This document shows positions 40,143-51,795 of a stretch of DNA of 64,000 bases, one piece after another. Each line of letters starts with the position of its first letter. Position 1 is the stretch's first letter. The notes beneath the pieces were generated by a model that was given only the letters and a program-made list of their open reading frames with translations, did no database searches and had not been told where the DNA came from. The stretch spans positions 113,054 through 177,053 of the forward strand of contig NZ_NJAJ01000005.1 of NCBI RefSeq assembly GCF_002632825.1, read 5' to 3'. The DNA comes from Xenorhabdus stockiae. GTDB lineage: Bacteria; Pseudomonadota; Gammaproteobacteria; Enterobacterales; Enterobacteriaceae. The position numbers were made by a program, and so were the translations under genes.

Positions 40143-42530
40143 TCAGTCCCTCAAGGATGCTTGGAATCGCTGTTCTAATGCAGCAACGCATTTGCTAACG
40201 GTCGCAGCAATCTCTTCTTCTTCCAGTGTACGCGAGGTATCCTGCAAGATTAAGCTAATAGCAAGGCTTTTATAGCCTTCCGCGACACCTTTACCACAAT
40301 ACACGTCAAATAAGTTTATGCCAACTATATGATTTACGCCAACTTTCTTACATTCAACCAGAATATCTTCTGCAGCTACATTTTCCGGCACAACTATCGC
40401 GATATCACGGCGATTGGATGGGAAGCGAGAAACTTCCTTCATTTCAGGAATTATGCGGTCCGCAAGTTTGTCCCACAACAATTCGAATACCACGGTGCGG
40501 CCATTCAAGTCAAGTTTACGTTCCAACTCTGGATGAACGACCCCGATGTAACCAATGTATTTATTTCCCAGATAAATCCCAGCACTTTGTCCGGGATGCA
40601 AGGCAGGATGTTCTTCTGCTTTAAAGGAAATCTCGGATAGTTTACCCGTCAATTCTAAAACGGATTCTAAATCACCTTTCAAATCGAAGAAGTCAACTGC
40701 TTGTTTTTCAATCGACCAATGCTCATCGAAACGATTTCCGGTGATTACACCACCAAGCATCAATTCCTGACGAATACCATATTCTGCGCTTTCATCAGGC
40801 ACAAAACGTAGACCTGATTCAAATAATCGCACTCGGTGTTGCTGACGGTTCTGATTATAAGCAACTGTCGTCAGCAATCCGGTTAGCAAAGACAAGCGCA
40901 TTGCTGACATATCAGCCGAAATTGGATTTGGCAGAATTAATGCTTCCTGTTGCGGGTGTAATTGCTGCTGGAGCTTCGGATCAACAAAGCTATAGGTGAT
41001 AACTTCCTGATAACCTTTGTCCACCAACATAGTTTTGACGCGCTTAAGAGATAAATCAGCTTCACGGTGTGAAGTCATAATCAAATCAGCGCGTACAGGT
41101 ACATCAGGAATATTGTTGTAGCCATAAATACGGGCAACTTCTTCAACCAGATCTTCTTCAATCTGCATGTCGAAACGCCAGCTCGGAGCTACTGCTTCCC
41201 AATTACCATTCTGAACTGTTACCTGACAGCCCAGACGGCTCAGGATGTCCGTTACCTGCTCATCAGCAATATGATGACCAATCAAACGATCCAATTTATT
41301 ACGAGTCAGTGTAATAGTTGCTGGCTTTGGTAAATGAGAGTCACTGGTAACATCGATAATCTCACCAGCTTCCCCACCACAGATAGCAACTAATAACTGT
41401 GTTGCGTATTCCATTGCTTTAAATTGCAACTGTGGATCAACGCCACGCTCGAAACGATGAGAGGCATCTGTATGCAAACCATAACGACGGGCACGGCCAG
41501 TAATTGCCAATGGTGCAAAGAAAGCACACTCCAGCAGAATATGCTGTGTTTTTGTATTAACACCAGAATATTCGCCGCCAAAAATCCCTGCCATTGCAAG
41601 TGGTTGCTTTTCATCAGCAATCACAAGCGTATCAGCAGAAAGTTCCACTTCATTTCCATCCAACAGGGTTAATTTTTCACCCTGTTCTGCCAGACGAACA
41701 ATAATAGAACCGTCTAAACGCTCTAAATCGAACGCGTGCAATGGCTGGCCCAGCTCAAGCAACACGTAATTAGTGACATCAACAACAGGATCGATAGAAC
41801 GAACACCACCACGACGCAGTTTTTCGCGCATCCACAGTGGCGTTTCTGCTTCGACATTGACGTTATTGATAACTCGCCCTAAATAACGCGGACAAGCTTC
41901 TGGTGCGTCAACACGAATAGAGAATGTCGCATCTGTAGCCGGTTTAACAGCCTCGATTTCCGGCTCATTCATGGACAATTTATTGATAACGGCAACATCG
42001 CGGGCAACGCCCTGAATGCTCAAGCAGTCTGCGCGGTTCGGCGTAATGCTGATTTCAATCGCACTATCATCCAATTTCATGTAGTCGCGCAAATCGGCAC
42101 CAATTGGCGCATCAGCTGGTAATTCAATAATACCATCGTGATCATTGCTAATTCCCAGCTCAGAAAGCGAGCAAAGCATGCCTTCTGACGGCTCACCACG
42201 TAATTTGGCCGCTTTAATTTTAAAATCACCCGGCAAGACAGCACCAACGGTAGCAACTGCTACACGCAGGCCCTGACGGCAATTGGGTGCACCACAGACG
42301 ATATCGAGGAGGCGATCACCACCAACATTAACTTTTGTGACACGCAATTTGTCTGCGTTCGGATGTTGAGCGCATTCAACAACTTCACCGACGAAAACAC
42401 CATTAAATTGACCCGCTACTTTTTCAACGCCATCAACTTCCAAGCCCGCCATAGTGATTTGATCAGACAATTCTTCGCTACTGATGGCAGGATTCGCCCA
42501 TTCGCGTAACCAGAGTTCACTGAATTTCAT
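40143..42530 (-). CDS. pheT: Phenylalanyl-tRNA synthetase beta chain
   Basis: A 795-residue subunit, the same length as in E. coli. The order is: N-terminal tRNA-binding OB fold (about 39-148, [19 protein letters not shown]), the B3/B4 editing domain (about 210-390), the B5 domain (400-475), a catalytic-like core, and the C-terminal ferredoxin-fold anticodon-binding domain (about 700-795). With PheS it forms the alpha2-beta2 enzyme that charges and proofreads tRNA-Phe. It lies 14 bases after pheS. Confidence 0.97.
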   Translation of the reverse strand: MKFSELWLREWANPAISSEELSDQITMAGLEVDGVEKVAGQFNGVFVGEVVECAQHPNADKLRVTKVNVGGDRLLDIVCGAPNCRQGLRVAVATVGAVLPGDFKIKAAKLRGEPSEGMLCSLSELGISNDHDGIIELPADAPIGADLRDYMKLDDSAIEISITPNRADCLSIQGVARDVAVINKLSMNEPEIEAVKPATDATFSIRVDAPEACPRYLGRVINNVNVEAETPLWMREKLRRGGVRSIDPVVDVTNYVLLELGQPLHAFDLERLDGSIIVRLAEQGEKLTLLDGNEVELSADTLVIADEKQPLAMAGIFGGEYSGVNTKTQHILLECAFFAPLAITGRARRYGLHTDASHRFERGVDPQLQFKAMEYATQLLVAICGGEAGEIIDVTSDSHLPKPATITLTRNKLDRLIGHHIADEQVTDILSRLGCQVTVQNGNWEAVAPSWRFDMQIEEDLVEEVARIYGYNNIPDVPVRADLIMTSHREADLSLKRVKTMLVDKGYQEVITYSFVDPKLQQQLHPQQEALILPNPISADMSAMRLSLLTGLLTTVAYNQNRQQHRVRLFESGLRFVPDESAEYGIRQELMLGGVITGNRFDEHWSIEKQAVDFFDLKGDLESVLELTGKLSEISFKAEEHPALHPGQSAGIYLGNKYIGYIGVVHPELERKLDLNGRTVVFELLWDKLADRIIPEMKEVSRFPSNRRDIAIVVPENVAAEDILVECKKVGVNHIVGINLFDVYCGKGVAEGYKSLAISLILQDTSRTLEEEEIAATVSKCVAALEQRFQASLRD

Positions 42531-42544
42531 GAAATATTCCCGCC

Positions 42545-43573
<1,029 letters not shown>

Positions 43574-43611
43574 CTATGCCCTCAAAATTTTTGTCTCTTA
43601 ATGAGGTCATA

Positions 43612-43640
43612 AAAATAAAAAAGCCTCCAGACCGGAGGCT
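43612..43640 (-). terminator. pheST attenuator (terminator of the pheM leader)
   Basis: On the minus strand AGCCTCC pairs with GGAGGCT around a short loop and is followed by a T run (TTTTTTATTTTT). It lies between the pheM leader peptide and pheS. Translation of the Phe-rich leader would decide whether it forms. Confidence 0.85.
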
Positions 43641-43687
43641 CAAGCGCTGTTTTTCGTTTCTTTTCTTACGCGCAAAGCCCCCTTATT

Positions 43688-43735
43688 TCAGGCGCTAAAG
43701 TAAAAAAAGAAACGAAAAAAGGCTAACTTCATCAT
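43688..43735 (-). CDS. pheM: pheST leader peptide PheM
   Basis: A 15-residue leader, [15 protein letters not shown], with six phenylalanines, five of them flanking a single Arg and Tyr. E. coli PheM is [14 protein letters not shown], so the FRFFFYFS core is conserved exactly. An AGGAGAG ribosome-binding site lies upstream of the two successive ATG codons (43735 and 43732); the second may be used. Ribosome stalling at the Phe codons when charged tRNA-Phe is scarce favours the antiterminator over the hairpin at 43612. It is too short for routine gene calling and is easily missed. Confidence 0.92.
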   Translation of the reverse strand: [15 protein letters not shown]

Positions 43736-43823
43736 TTTTATTCTCTCTCCTGTACTCTTTTCAACCTAACTATTTATGAGCGGGCAAATCTAGCTAATAG
43801 TAAGCATATTTTGAAAAAAAGTA

Positions 43824-43850
43824 AAAGAGGGAGCAAAGGCTCCCTCTTTT
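43824..43850 (-). terminator. Terminator after rplT
   Basis: A 12-bp stem (AAAAGAGGGAGC / GCTCCCTCTTTT) with a very short loop. On the minus strand it is followed by ACTTTTTTT. It starts nine bases after the rplT stop and separates infC-rpmI-rplT from pheM-pheST. Confidence 0.85.
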
Positions 43851-43858
43851 AACCTGAC

Positions 43859-44224
<366 letters not shown>

Positions 44225-44261
44225 CTATCGTCTCTGAGTTCTAATCTAAAAAAATGCTTGC

Positions 44262-44480
<219 letters not shown>

Positions 44481-44552
44481 TTAATTACAACGAACTAGTA
44501 AGGCGAACAGACCCCTTCCAAACTGGTTGGAGCCTGCTACTTGTATGCCTGA

Positions 44553-45092
44553 CTATTTCTTCTTAGGAGCGAGCACCATGATCATCTGGCGGCCTTCGAT
44601 CTTCGATGGGAAGGATTCGACCACTGCCAGTTCACTCAAATCTTCACGAATGCGGTTAAGCATTTCGATGCCAATCTGTTGATGCGCCATTTCACGTCCA
44701 CGGAAACGCAGGGTGATTTTGGCTTTATCGCCATCTTCCAGAAAACGAATCAGGTTGCGTAGTTTGACCTGATAGTCGCCTTCATCTGTACCAGGACGGA
44801 ATTTAATTTCCTTGACCTGAATAACCTTTTGTTTCTTTTTCTGTTCTTTGATTGACTTACTCTTCTCATAGAGGAACTTGCCGTAATCCATGATACGACA
44901 AACCGGCGGTTCGGCATTTGGGCTGATTTCCACCAAATCAACACCAGCTTCCTCAGCTTTTTCAAGAGCTTCTCTCAGATTGACAATACCAATCTGCTCG
45001 CCATCTAACCCAGTTAAACGAACTTCAGAGGCGCGAATCTCTTCATTAATGCGATTTGGGCGCGCCGGTTGAATTCTTTTTCCGCCTTTAAT
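44553..45092 (-). CDS. infC: Translation initiation factor IF-3 (ATT start codon)
   Basis: A 179-residue factor (E. coli 180) that binds the 30S subunit and checks the start codon and initiator tRNA. The coding frame starts at ATT 45092: [20 protein letters not shown] follows, exactly aligned with E. coli, behind the strong ribosome-binding sequence GGAGGAATAAGG. The first in-frame GTG (44936) would remove the N-terminal domain. The rare ATT start is the known autoregulatory device: IF-3 discriminates against it. The C-terminal domain has [16 protein letters not shown] and ends [10 protein letters not shown]. The start lies three bases after the thrS stop. Confidence 0.97.
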   Translation of the reverse strand: MKGGKRIQPARPNRINEEIRASEVRLTGLDGEQIGIVNLREALEKAEEAGVDLVEISPNAEPPVCRIMDYGKFLYEKSKSIKEQKKKQKVIQVKEIKFRPGTDEGDYQVKLRNLIRFLEDGDKAKITLRFRGREMAHQQIGIEMLNRIREDLSELAVVESFPSKIEGRQMIMVLAPKKK

Positions 45093-45095
45093 ACC

Positions 45096-47024
45096 TTATT
45101 CCTCCAATTGACGAAGATTGCGACTGCGTATTTCTGCCAGCAACTTCTCTGAGAACTCGCTGACATCGATGCTACCTAAATCTTTACCGCGGCGGGTACG
45201 AACGGAAACTTTTCCTGACTCGACCTCTTTATCACCACAGACAAGCATGTAAGGTACACGACGCAGAGTGTGTTCGCGAATTTTAAAGCCAATCTTCTCG
45301 TTTCTCAAGTCTGCTTTTGCACGAATGCCTACATCTTGAAGTTTTTTAACCAATTCCTGTACATAATCTGACTGACCATCGGTAATATTCATGACAACCA
45401 CCTGTTGAGGTGCCAGCCATGTCGGGAAAAACCCGGCATATTCTTCTGTCAGGATACCAATAAAGCGTTCAAGGGAACCCAGAACAGCTCGGTGGATCAT
45501 TACAGGAACCTTACGTTCGTTATTTTCACCGACATACGACGCACTCAAACGCGCCGGCAATGAAAAATCGAGCTGCACAGTACCACATTGCCACGCTCGA
45601 TCCAAACAATCATACAAAGTAAATTCAATTTTAGGTCCATAAAATGCACCTTCACCCGGTTGGTACTCAAATTCAATACCATTTGTTTTCAAGGCCTCAG
45701 CGAGATCTGCTTCTGCTGCATCCCACTGTTTATCAGTACCAATTCTTTTTTCCGGGCGAGTCGATAGTTTAACAACAATCTTCTCAAAACCAAATGTACC
45801 ATATACATCATAAATCATTTTTATGCAGCTGCTGACTTCCTGAAGAATTTGATCTTCAGTACAGAAAATATGCGCATCATCCTGAGTAAAGCCACGAACC
45901 CGCATCAAGCCATGCAGAGCGCCTGAAGGCTCATTACGATGACAGCTACCAAATTCAGCCATACGCAGCGGTAAATCACGATAGGATTTTAGCCCCTGAT
46001 TAAAAATCTGGACGTGCCCCGGGCAATTCATCGGTTTTACGCAATATTCACGGTTTTCCGATGAGGTAGTGAACATATTTTCTTTATAGTTTTCCCAGTG
46101 CCCCGTTTTTTCCCACAGGATGCGGTCCATCATAAATGGGCCTTTTACTTCCTGATATTGGTACTCTTTTAACTTGACACGGACAAACGTTTCCAGCTCA
46201 CGGAAAATTGTCCAGCCATCATTGTGCCAGAAAGCCATACCCGGCGCTTCTTCCTGCATATGATATAGATCAAGCTGCTTACCAATTTTACGATGGTCAC
46301 GCTTTGCCGCTTCTTCCAGACGCAATAAATAAGCACTCAGCTGCTTTTTATCTGCCCATGCAGTACCATAAATACGCTGCAACATTTTGTTGTCACTGTT
46401 GCCACGCCAGTATGCGCCGGCAACTTTCTGCAATTTGAAATAATGGCAGAAACGCATATTAGGTACATGTGGGCCACGGCACATATCTACGTATTCTTCG
46501 TGGTGATACAAACCAGGTTGATCATCACGGCTGATATTCTCATCCAGAATCTGAATCTTATACTCTTCACCACGAGCTGCAAAAGCATCACGAGCTTCCT
46601 GCCAGGTTACCTTTTTCTTGATAACATCATAATCTTTCTTGGCAAGCTCCATCATGCGTTTTTCAAGCAGCTCGATATCTTCCTGCGTCAAAGAGCGATC
46701 CAAATCGATATCGTAATAGAAGCCATTATCAATCACCGGACCAATTGCCATTTTGGTGTCAGGCCACAGTTGTTTGATTGCATGACCCAGCAAATGCGCA
46801 CATGAATGGCGGATAATTTCCAGACCTTCTTCATTTTTACTGGTAATAATGGCCAGTGTGGAATCTGTTTCAATTAATTCACACGCATCTACCAATTCGC
46901 CATTAACACGACCAGCGATACACGCTTTTGCCAAACCAGCACCAATATCGCGAGCAACATCCATGACAGAAACGGCGTGCTCAAATTGACGTTGACTACC
47001 GTCAGGAAGAGTAATTACAGGCAT
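45096..47024 (-). CDS. thrS: Threonyl-tRNA synthetase
   Basis: A 642-residue enzyme, the same length as in E. coli. The order is: TGS domain (1-61), the SAD editing domain (about 65-225, [16 protein letters not shown]), the class II core with the zinc-binding Cys in [13 protein letters not shown] and [13 protein letters not shown], and the C-terminal anticodon domain (about 535-642). It charges tRNA-Thr and, in E. coli, represses its own translation by binding a tRNA-like leader; that element is visible here upstream. Confidence 0.97.
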   Translation of the reverse strand: MPVITLPDGSQRQFEHAVSVMDVARDIGAGLAKACIAGRVNGELVDACELIETDSTLAIITSKNEEGLEIIRHSCAHLLGHAIKQLWPDTKMAIGPVIDNGFYYDIDLDRSLTQEDIELLEKRMMELAKKDYDVIKKKVTWQEARDAFAARGEEYKIQILDENISRDDQPGLYHHEEYVDMCRGPHVPNMRFCHYFKLQKVAGAYWRGNSDNKMLQRIYGTAWADKKQLSAYLLRLEEAAKRDHRKIGKQLDLYHMQEEAPGMAFWHNDGWTIFRELETFVRVKLKEYQYQEVKGPFMMDRILWEKTGHWENYKENMFTTSSENREYCVKPMNCPGHVQIFNQGLKSYRDLPLRMAEFGSCHRNEPSGALHGLMRVRGFTQDDAHIFCTEDQILQEVSSCIKMIYDVYGTFGFEKIVVKLSTRPEKRIGTDKQWDAAEADLAEALKTNGIEFEYQPGEGAFYGPKIEFTLYDCLDRAWQCGTVQLDFSLPARLSASYVGENNERKVPVMIHRAVLGSLERFIGILTEEYAGFFPTWLAPQQVVVMNITDGQSDYVQELVKKLQDVGIRAKADLRNEKIGFKIREHTLRRVPYMLVCGDKEVESGKVSVRTRRGKDLGSIDVSEFSEKLLAEIRSRNLRQLEE

Positions 47025-47045
47025 TTAAAATCCTTATCTACAGTG

Positions 47046-47066
47046 GTGACCCACACGAAAGATCAC
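47046..47066 (-). promoter_or_regulatory. thrS mRNA operator arm (tRNA-Thr anticodon mimic)
   Basis: On the minus strand GTGATC...GTCAC forms a hairpin whose loop holds TTTCGTGTGG, containing the CGT anticodon of a threonine tRNA. It lies about 20-40 bases before the thrS ATG and is nearly identical to the corresponding E. coli leader segment. In E. coli ThrRS binds here and blocks the ribosome. Confidence 0.75.
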
Positions 47067-47354
47067 TTGTATGAAATATTTACCTCAAGAATTCAATACG
47101 TTAATTGCGGGCACTTGCTGCACCATGCAAGTTATGTACACAGTTAAGTACACAAAATGACAAACGACTCATGTACACCGCTTTAACTCGACGGAGGATG
47201 TTATCACCCATATCATTCAGCAACAAATAAAAAGAACAACATAGGTATTATTATTCAATGGACATAAATTCTTTTAGCCAAAAAAACGGCAGTTTTCCTG
47301 TAATTTCTCAGTCTCCAAGATTTCCTGACATCAAGGTTTGAAAAGACTTGAATG
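47067..47354. other. Intergenic gap upstream of thrS
   Basis: This stretch should contain the thrS promoter (minus strand). It has a small inverted pair CTTGCTGCACCATGCAAG near 47112-47129 that may be a further arm of the operator. I see no gene and no repeat copy. Confidence 0.5.
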
Positions 47355-47993
47355 CTAATCACTCAACTTATGCTTAGACAATTCTGCATTTATTTTTTTT
47401 ATTCTCCCCGGTGATACACTTAACGTTAAAAAGCAGATCCCCAGCAATTCTAAAATAATCATCAGAAATATCATGACTACCGTATTCAGGCTACTGATAT
47501 CCTGACCATCCACATATAATATTTTAAATGCAATAAAAAGCATCAAAACAAAAATAACAACAGACATTAATTTTTCAATCCAATAATTGAAAACATAAGA
47601 AGCATCAATTTTTATTTTTGCAAAATCTGAATTCACCATGACATATCTTTTTAATCTTTTAATATCGAATATATATCCTGCTTCAATGCCTAGGCTGGTT
47701 AATTGTATCACTAAGTGCCTAAGATCCTTTGATTTAATCTTAGTCACTCTAAACATAATCTCAGAGGTAATAATATCTTTAATATAGGTTTTATCTTCCT
47801 GACTCAAGTATTCATCATATTTCTCAAGATAATCAATATTGTTTGTGAGTCTCCTATTCCTAAAAAAATTCAGGCTGCTATAGACATTTTTAAGCATTAC
47901 CCAGATACCTCCGAGAAATGCTGTCAAAGCAGACAATATTGATGCTATAGCAGAGTAATTTTTTATTACCCAGTTCAGCAAGTCATCAAACAT
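47355..47993 (-). CDS. Uncharacterised three-helix membrane protein
   Basis: I do not recognise this 212-residue protein. It has one hydrophobic helix near the N-terminus (about 13-35, SILSALTAFLGGIWVML) and a charged cytosolic-looking region of about 100 residues (about 40-140, containing YLEKYDEYLSQEDKTYIKDI). Two further helices lie at about 141-163 and 170-195, and the tail is basic (RIKKINAELSKHKLSD). There is no catalytic motif. The gene is AT-rich compared with thrS, stands alone, and is followed by a broken cupin gene, which suggests an acquired or poorly conserved patch. An accessory role such as stress or phage response is possible but has no direct support. Confidence 0.65.
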   Translation of the reverse strand: MFDDLLNWVIKNYSAIASILSALTAFLGGIWVMLKNVYSSLNFFRNRRLTNNIDYLEKYDEYLSQEDKTYIKDIITSEIMFRVTKIKSKDLRHLVIQLTSLGIEAGYIFDIKRLKRYVMVNSDFAKIKIDASYVFNYWIEKLMSVVIFVLMLFIAFKILYVDGQDISSLNTVVMIFLMIILELLGICFLTLSVSPGRIKKINAELSKHKLSD

Positions 47994-48158
47994 ACATTCA
48001 CCGTCATTGTTTACATAGATAGCTATAGTATGAATGCCATATTCAAATTTTCCTGTTTCATACCACTTGTATGGCTAATACTGATGCTGACGAGGTAATT
48101 CTGTCCTTATGTAAAAACCACCAAATGAAAGTGGTTAAAGATGATAGCCTGCGTCAAT

Positions 48159-48668
48159 TTAGCTATTTTTATCTGGTTGACCATTATGGTTGCCAAAAAT
48201 TTGTTCAGGCGGTGAATCCCATTCATCACTTCTTGTTTTTTGATATTCTTGATTCAGTGGATACCAGATTTTGTTTTCAGGTTTACTTTTTTCTCCGACA
48301 ACCAATAAACTAACTTCGGATTCCGTATTATTTATTACTGTGTGACAAATCCCTGTGCCAGCGGGAAAACCAACGGCATCTCCCGGCTCTAATCGATACA
48401 ACTCCCCATTAATCCACACATCAGGTGTTCCCTAAAGCACATACACGAATTCTTCTTCATTCTTTTCTGCATGAGGGTAAGATGTTCTGCGACCGGGTAA
48501 AAGACGCTCGTGGTGGATACCCAGTTTCTTTAATCCCAGAGATTCACCAAGAACAGAGCCTATAGTGAAAATTTTATTGCTATCGGGATATCCTGCTCTC
48601 TCTTCTTCTTCGTTTTGTGTCCAATGCTGAATAAATTCAGGTCTTCTGTTTTCTCGTTTTAATGACAT
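48159..48668 (-). pseudogene. Cupin-domain protein gene interrupted by an in-frame amber codon
   Basis: Read from ATG 48668 (MSLKRENRRPEFIQHWTQNE), the frame reaches EEEFVYVL and then a TAG at 48432-48434. It continues in the same frame with GTPDVWINGELYRLEPGDAVGFPAGTGICHTVINNTESEV and SLLVVGEKSKPENKIWYPLN. The two halves together form one single-domain cupin of about 169 residues: the metal-site motifs HAEKNEEEFVYV and PAGTGICHTVIN fall on either side of the stop. Homologues have a sense codon here (VLEGTPDVW-like), so a single GAG to TAG change would explain it. It is a recent pseudogene, a sequencing error, or less likely a read-through gene. Confidence 0.8.
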
Positions 48669-48823
48669 TACACTTCCTTTATTATTAAAAAATTATTAGT
48701 AGTAGGATAATTACATTGTCCTGAAAAATATATTTAGGTAACTAAATGTTCATATCTAAAAAAAGAATTTTCTGAATATATAACCCACGAAATTATTTAT
48801 AAATCTGTTAGTTACATTAGTTC

Positions 48824-48933
48824 TATACACAATGGATTTCAAGATGCATTGTGACTATAAAGGAGTATAGATAACTATATTGTGATGAATCAACGTAGCC
48901 AACAAAGAGCAACTGGAAAGGCGAAGTGTATAT
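48824..48933 (+). repeat. Dispersed intergenic repeat, full-length copy (about 110 bp)
   Basis: It runs from TATACACAATGGATTTCAAG to GGAAAGGCGAAGTGTATA. The inner blocks are GATGCATTGTGAC, AAGGAGTATAGATAAC and GCCAACAAAGAGCAACT. Its ends form an imperfect inverted repeat. The same architecture is found at 27831 and, inverted, at 55524. The rest of the 346-base gap between the cupin pseudogene and emtA shows nothing else. Confidence 0.75.
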
Positions 48934-49014
48934 GTAAAGGAAAACTATTATTTCCTCTTGATAACTACCAGAGAAAAAATAATAAATCACATATTCAATT
49001 CAGTGTACCAAAAA

Positions 49015-49692
49015 TCACTCTAAATTAAGATAGGCATTTTTTACTTTCCATAAATAACGAGGAGCCTGTGGTGCAGGATGATTATTCTGAACATATTGAT
49101 AAAATTCATTCGGTGTCATTCGGTTAATTTTATTAATTGCCAACTTACGATCTGAATCAAATGTCCGCAATAATGCTCCAGCGCCATTAACATAGGCAAC
49201 TATTGTTGCATAATATAAAGTTTCAGGGTTAATAATTCCGCTTAGATGCTGTTTTTTCAAAATACTGATATAGGCAGTACCAAGATCAATATTCGTTTCA
49301 GGGTCTTTCAATTCACGCATAGTAGGCTGCCCTGACTTACCTTTCAATCGATAGGCATCCTTACCTGCTGTAGAGGCTTTAATCTGCATCAATCCAACTG
49401 CATTAGATTTACTAATAACTTCTGGGCGAAAACCGGATTCAACCTGAATAATTGCCCTGATCAAAGTTTCATCCACCCCATAACGTTTTGCAGCCTGTGC
49501 AATAAAATTATCAAAGGGTGTTGCTCTTCTCCGATTATCCAATTTATTCTGTGATCCCATAGTGCCATCGCTGCCGAATATTCTTTTCGATATTGATTTA
49601 TGGTCATTTTTTACTTGTTGAGATTCCTGATTTGTACATCCTGTTAGCAACATCATCAGAAAAATATGAACATGAATAAACTTTAATCTCAC
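49015..49692 (-). CDS. emtA: Membrane-bound lytic murein transglycosylase EmtA (MltE)
   Basis: A 225-residue lipoprotein (E. coli EmtA 203). It has a signal peptide with lipobox LLTGC and an SLT domain. The catalytic glutamate is in AIIQVESGFRPEVISKSNAVGLMQIK, and the GLMQ and AYVNGAGALLRTFDSDR motifs follow. It cleaves glycan strands with 1,6-anhydro product formation at the inner face of the outer membrane. I place the start at GTG 49692, with AGGAG eight bases upstream and the lipoprotein signal right after it. A longer reading to 49803 has no such support and would bury the signal. It is divergent from yfeA. Confidence 0.88.
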   Translation of the reverse strand: MRLKFIHVHIFLMMLLTGCTNQESQQVKNDHKSISKRIFGSDGTMGSQNKLDNRRRATPFDNFIAQAAKRYGVDETLIRAIIQVESGFRPEVISKSNAVGLMQIKASTAGKDAYRLKGKSGQPTMRELKDPETNIDLGTAYISILKKQHLSGIINPETLYYATIVAYVNGAGALLRTFDSDRKLAINKINRMTPNEFYQYVQNNHPAPQAPRYLWKVKNAYLNLE

Positions 49693-49930
49693 GAAAAGTT
49701 CTCCTAAACTAAAATTAACCTTATAAAGCATATATAATTTTATGAATAAAATGAAAATGTTTTTATATATCTCATCAAAATAAATTGAGACGGTTATATT
49801 CAATAAACTTCAAAACACTAGACAACATGTTGTTTTTTTGTTCGCATAGTGATTTTAGAAACCAGAAAAATTCAGGATAACCTGCAAAATTATCAATCAT
49901 ATCACGGTATCACCTTGACTTTACAAAGAT

Positions 49931-49949
49931 GATATTGATAATCATTATC
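49931..49949 (+). promoter_or_regulatory. Fur box upstream of yfeA
   Basis: GATATTGATAATCATTATC matches the 19-base Fur consensus GATAATGATAATCATTATC at 18 of 19 positions. It lies 36 bases before the yfeA start, over the expected promoter, so repression by Fur with iron (and possibly manganese) is likely. Confidence 0.9.
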
Positions 49950-49984
49950 AACAATCACATGTATAACAAATAAGGTTTACAATA

Positions 49985-50899
49985 ATGAACAAAAAACGTT
50001 CTTTTTCTGTTTTCCCGATACTCAGTATGACTTTTACCCTCTTCACTATGACCTTATTCAGCCTGCAAGCTCATGCAGATAAAAAATTCAGGGTTGTAAC
50101 CACATTTACCATTATTCAGGATATGGCTCAAAATGTCGCAGGGGATGCTGCTATTGTTGAATCCATTACAAAACCCGGCGCAGAAATTCACGATTACCAA
50201 CCCACCCCAAAAGATATCATTAAGGCAAAGCGAGCTGATCTCATCCTCTGGAACGGGTTAAATTTAGAACGTTGGTTTGAACGTTTTTTTGAAAATATGC
50301 AGGATATTCCTGTCGCTGTAATCACCGAAGGTATTACACCACTCCCGATCCGCGAAGGGCCTTATAATCAGAACCCTAACCCCCACGCTTGGATGTCTCC
50401 GAATAATGCTCTTATTTATATCGAAAATATCCGTAAGGCTTTAGTCAAAAATGATCCACAAAATGCAGATACTTATAACCGTAACGCCAAAATTTATGCT
50501 GACAAGATAGCCAAACTGGATGCGCCATTAAGAGAGCGCCTTTCTCGTATTCCTGAAAATGAGCGCTGGCTGGTAACCAGTGAAGGTGCATTTAGCTATC
50601 TCACACAAGACTATGGATTCAAAGAAGTCTATTTATGGCCAATTAATGCCGAAGCACAAGGTACACCACAGCAGGTCCGCCGTGTCATCGATACGATGAT
50701 AGAACATAAAATCCCAGTTGTTTTCAGTGAAAGTACTGTTTCAGATAAACCAGCAAAACAAGTCAGCAAAGAGACCGGGGCACGATATGGCGGCGTACTT
50801 TATGTTGATTCCCTCTCTACAGCAAAAGGTCCTGTTCCTACCTATATCGATCTGTTGAATATGACAGTCGATACTATCGCAAAAGGATTTAATCAATGA
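49985..50899 (+). CDS. yfeA: Manganese/iron-binding periplasmic protein YfeA (SitA type)
   Basis: A 304-residue cluster A-I (ZnuA/SitA) binding protein with a signal peptide of about 31 residues (ending LQAHA). The four metal ligands of the family are visible: His in [12 protein letters not shown], His in [10 protein letters not shown], Glu in [11 protein letters not shown] and Asp in LYVDSLS. It matches Yersinia YfeA, which binds Fe(II), Mn(II) and Zn(II). It is the first gene of a tightly overlapping four-gene operon behind a near-consensus Fur box. Confidence 0.93.
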   Translation: MNKKRSFSVFPILSMTFTLFTMTLFSLQAHADKKFRVVTTFTIIQDMAQNVAGDAAIVESITKPGAEIHDYQPTPKDIIKAKRADLILWNGLNLERWFERFFENMQDIPVAVITEGITPLPIREGPYNQNPNPHAWMSPNNALIYIENIRKALVKNDPQNADTYNRNAKIYADKIAKLDAPLRERLSRIPENERWLVTSEGAFSYLTQDYGFKEVYLWPINAEAQGTPQQVRRVIDTMIEHKIPVVFSESTVSDKPAKQVSKETGARYGGVLYVDSLSTAKGPVPTYIDLLNMTVDTIAKGFNQ

Positions 50900-51795
50900 A
50901 AAACGCATCGTCATTATTTGAAAAACCACATTTATTAGTCGATAACGCGACTGTCACTTACAACAACGGCCATACTGCAATTTATGATACGAGCTTTGAT
51001 ATCACAGGCGGTACCATATGTGCATTAGTCGGAATGAATGGCAGTGGGAAATCGACATTGTTCAAAACCATTATGGGGTTAGTTACTCCATCTCAAGGAA
51101 AAGTTACCCTTAATGAGCAATCCATAAAAACAGCACTGAAAAAGAATATCATTGCATACGTTCCACAAACTGAAGATGTAGACTGGAACTTTCCGGTTCT
51201 GGTTTCTGATGTTGTGATGATGGGGCGCTATGGAAAAATGGGCTTCCTTCGCAGGCCCAGTAAGCTCGACCATCAAATTGTAAACCGTTCACTCGAGCGG
51301 GTCGGTCTGATTGAACTGCGTGACAGACAAATCGGTGAACTTTCTGGTGGACAGAAAAAACGGGCATTTCTGGCACGCGCACTGGCTCAGGAAGGAAAAG
51401 TTCTACTTTTAGATGAACCTTTTACCGGGGTAGATGTTAAAACTGAGAATGCCATTATTGATTTGCTTCGTGACCTGCGTGATGAAGGACACTTAATTTT
51501 AGTCTCCACACATAACCTCGGCAGTGTTCCCGAATTTTGTGACCATGTTATTTTGATTAATCGCACCGTTCTGGCCAGTGGACCAACTGAAACCACATTC
51601 ACGCAGAAGAATCTGGAAACCACATTTGGCGGTGTTTTACGTCATATCAATCTCTCTGGCCCTGAACTCCATGACGATGACGATCCTCGTTCCCTGACCG
51701 TCATTACAGATGATGAGCGCGCTGCCGTATTTTACGGTCATGACAATCATGTTCCTCCACGACAAAGTCAAAAACAGAAGGACGAACAGTTATGA
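50896..51795 (+). CDS. yfeB: Manganese/iron ABC transporter ATPase YfeB
   Basis: A 299-residue ATPase with Walker [14 protein letters not shown]-loop [14 protein letters not shown], signature [15 protein letters not shown], Walker [13 protein letters not shown] and H-loop VSTHNLGSV. The C-terminal tail after about residue 245 contains HDDDDP and HDNHVPPRQ, rich in His and Asp as in YfeB/SitB. It overlaps yfeA and yfeC by four bases each (ATGA). Confidence 0.93.
   Translation: MKNASSLFEKPHLLVDNATVTYNNGHTAIYDTSFDITGGTICALVGMNGSGKSTLFKTIMGLVTPSQGKVTLNEQSIKTALKKNIIAYVPQTEDVDWNFPVLVSDVVMMGRYGKMGFLRRPSKLDHQIVNRSLERVGLIELRDRQIGELSGGQKKRAFLARALAQEGKVLLLDEPFTGVDVKTENAIIDLLRDLRDEGHLILVSTHNLGSVPEFCDHVILINRTVLASGPTETTFTQKNLETTFGGVLRHINLSGPELHDDDDPRSLTVITDDERAAVFYGHDNHVPPRQSQKQKDEQL

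Noticed and set aside
48071..48313. An 80-codon plus-strand frame opposite the end of the cupin gene
   Set aside because: The second half is only the antisense of the cupin coding region. The first part is mentioned as a possible remnant but cannot be supported as a gene.
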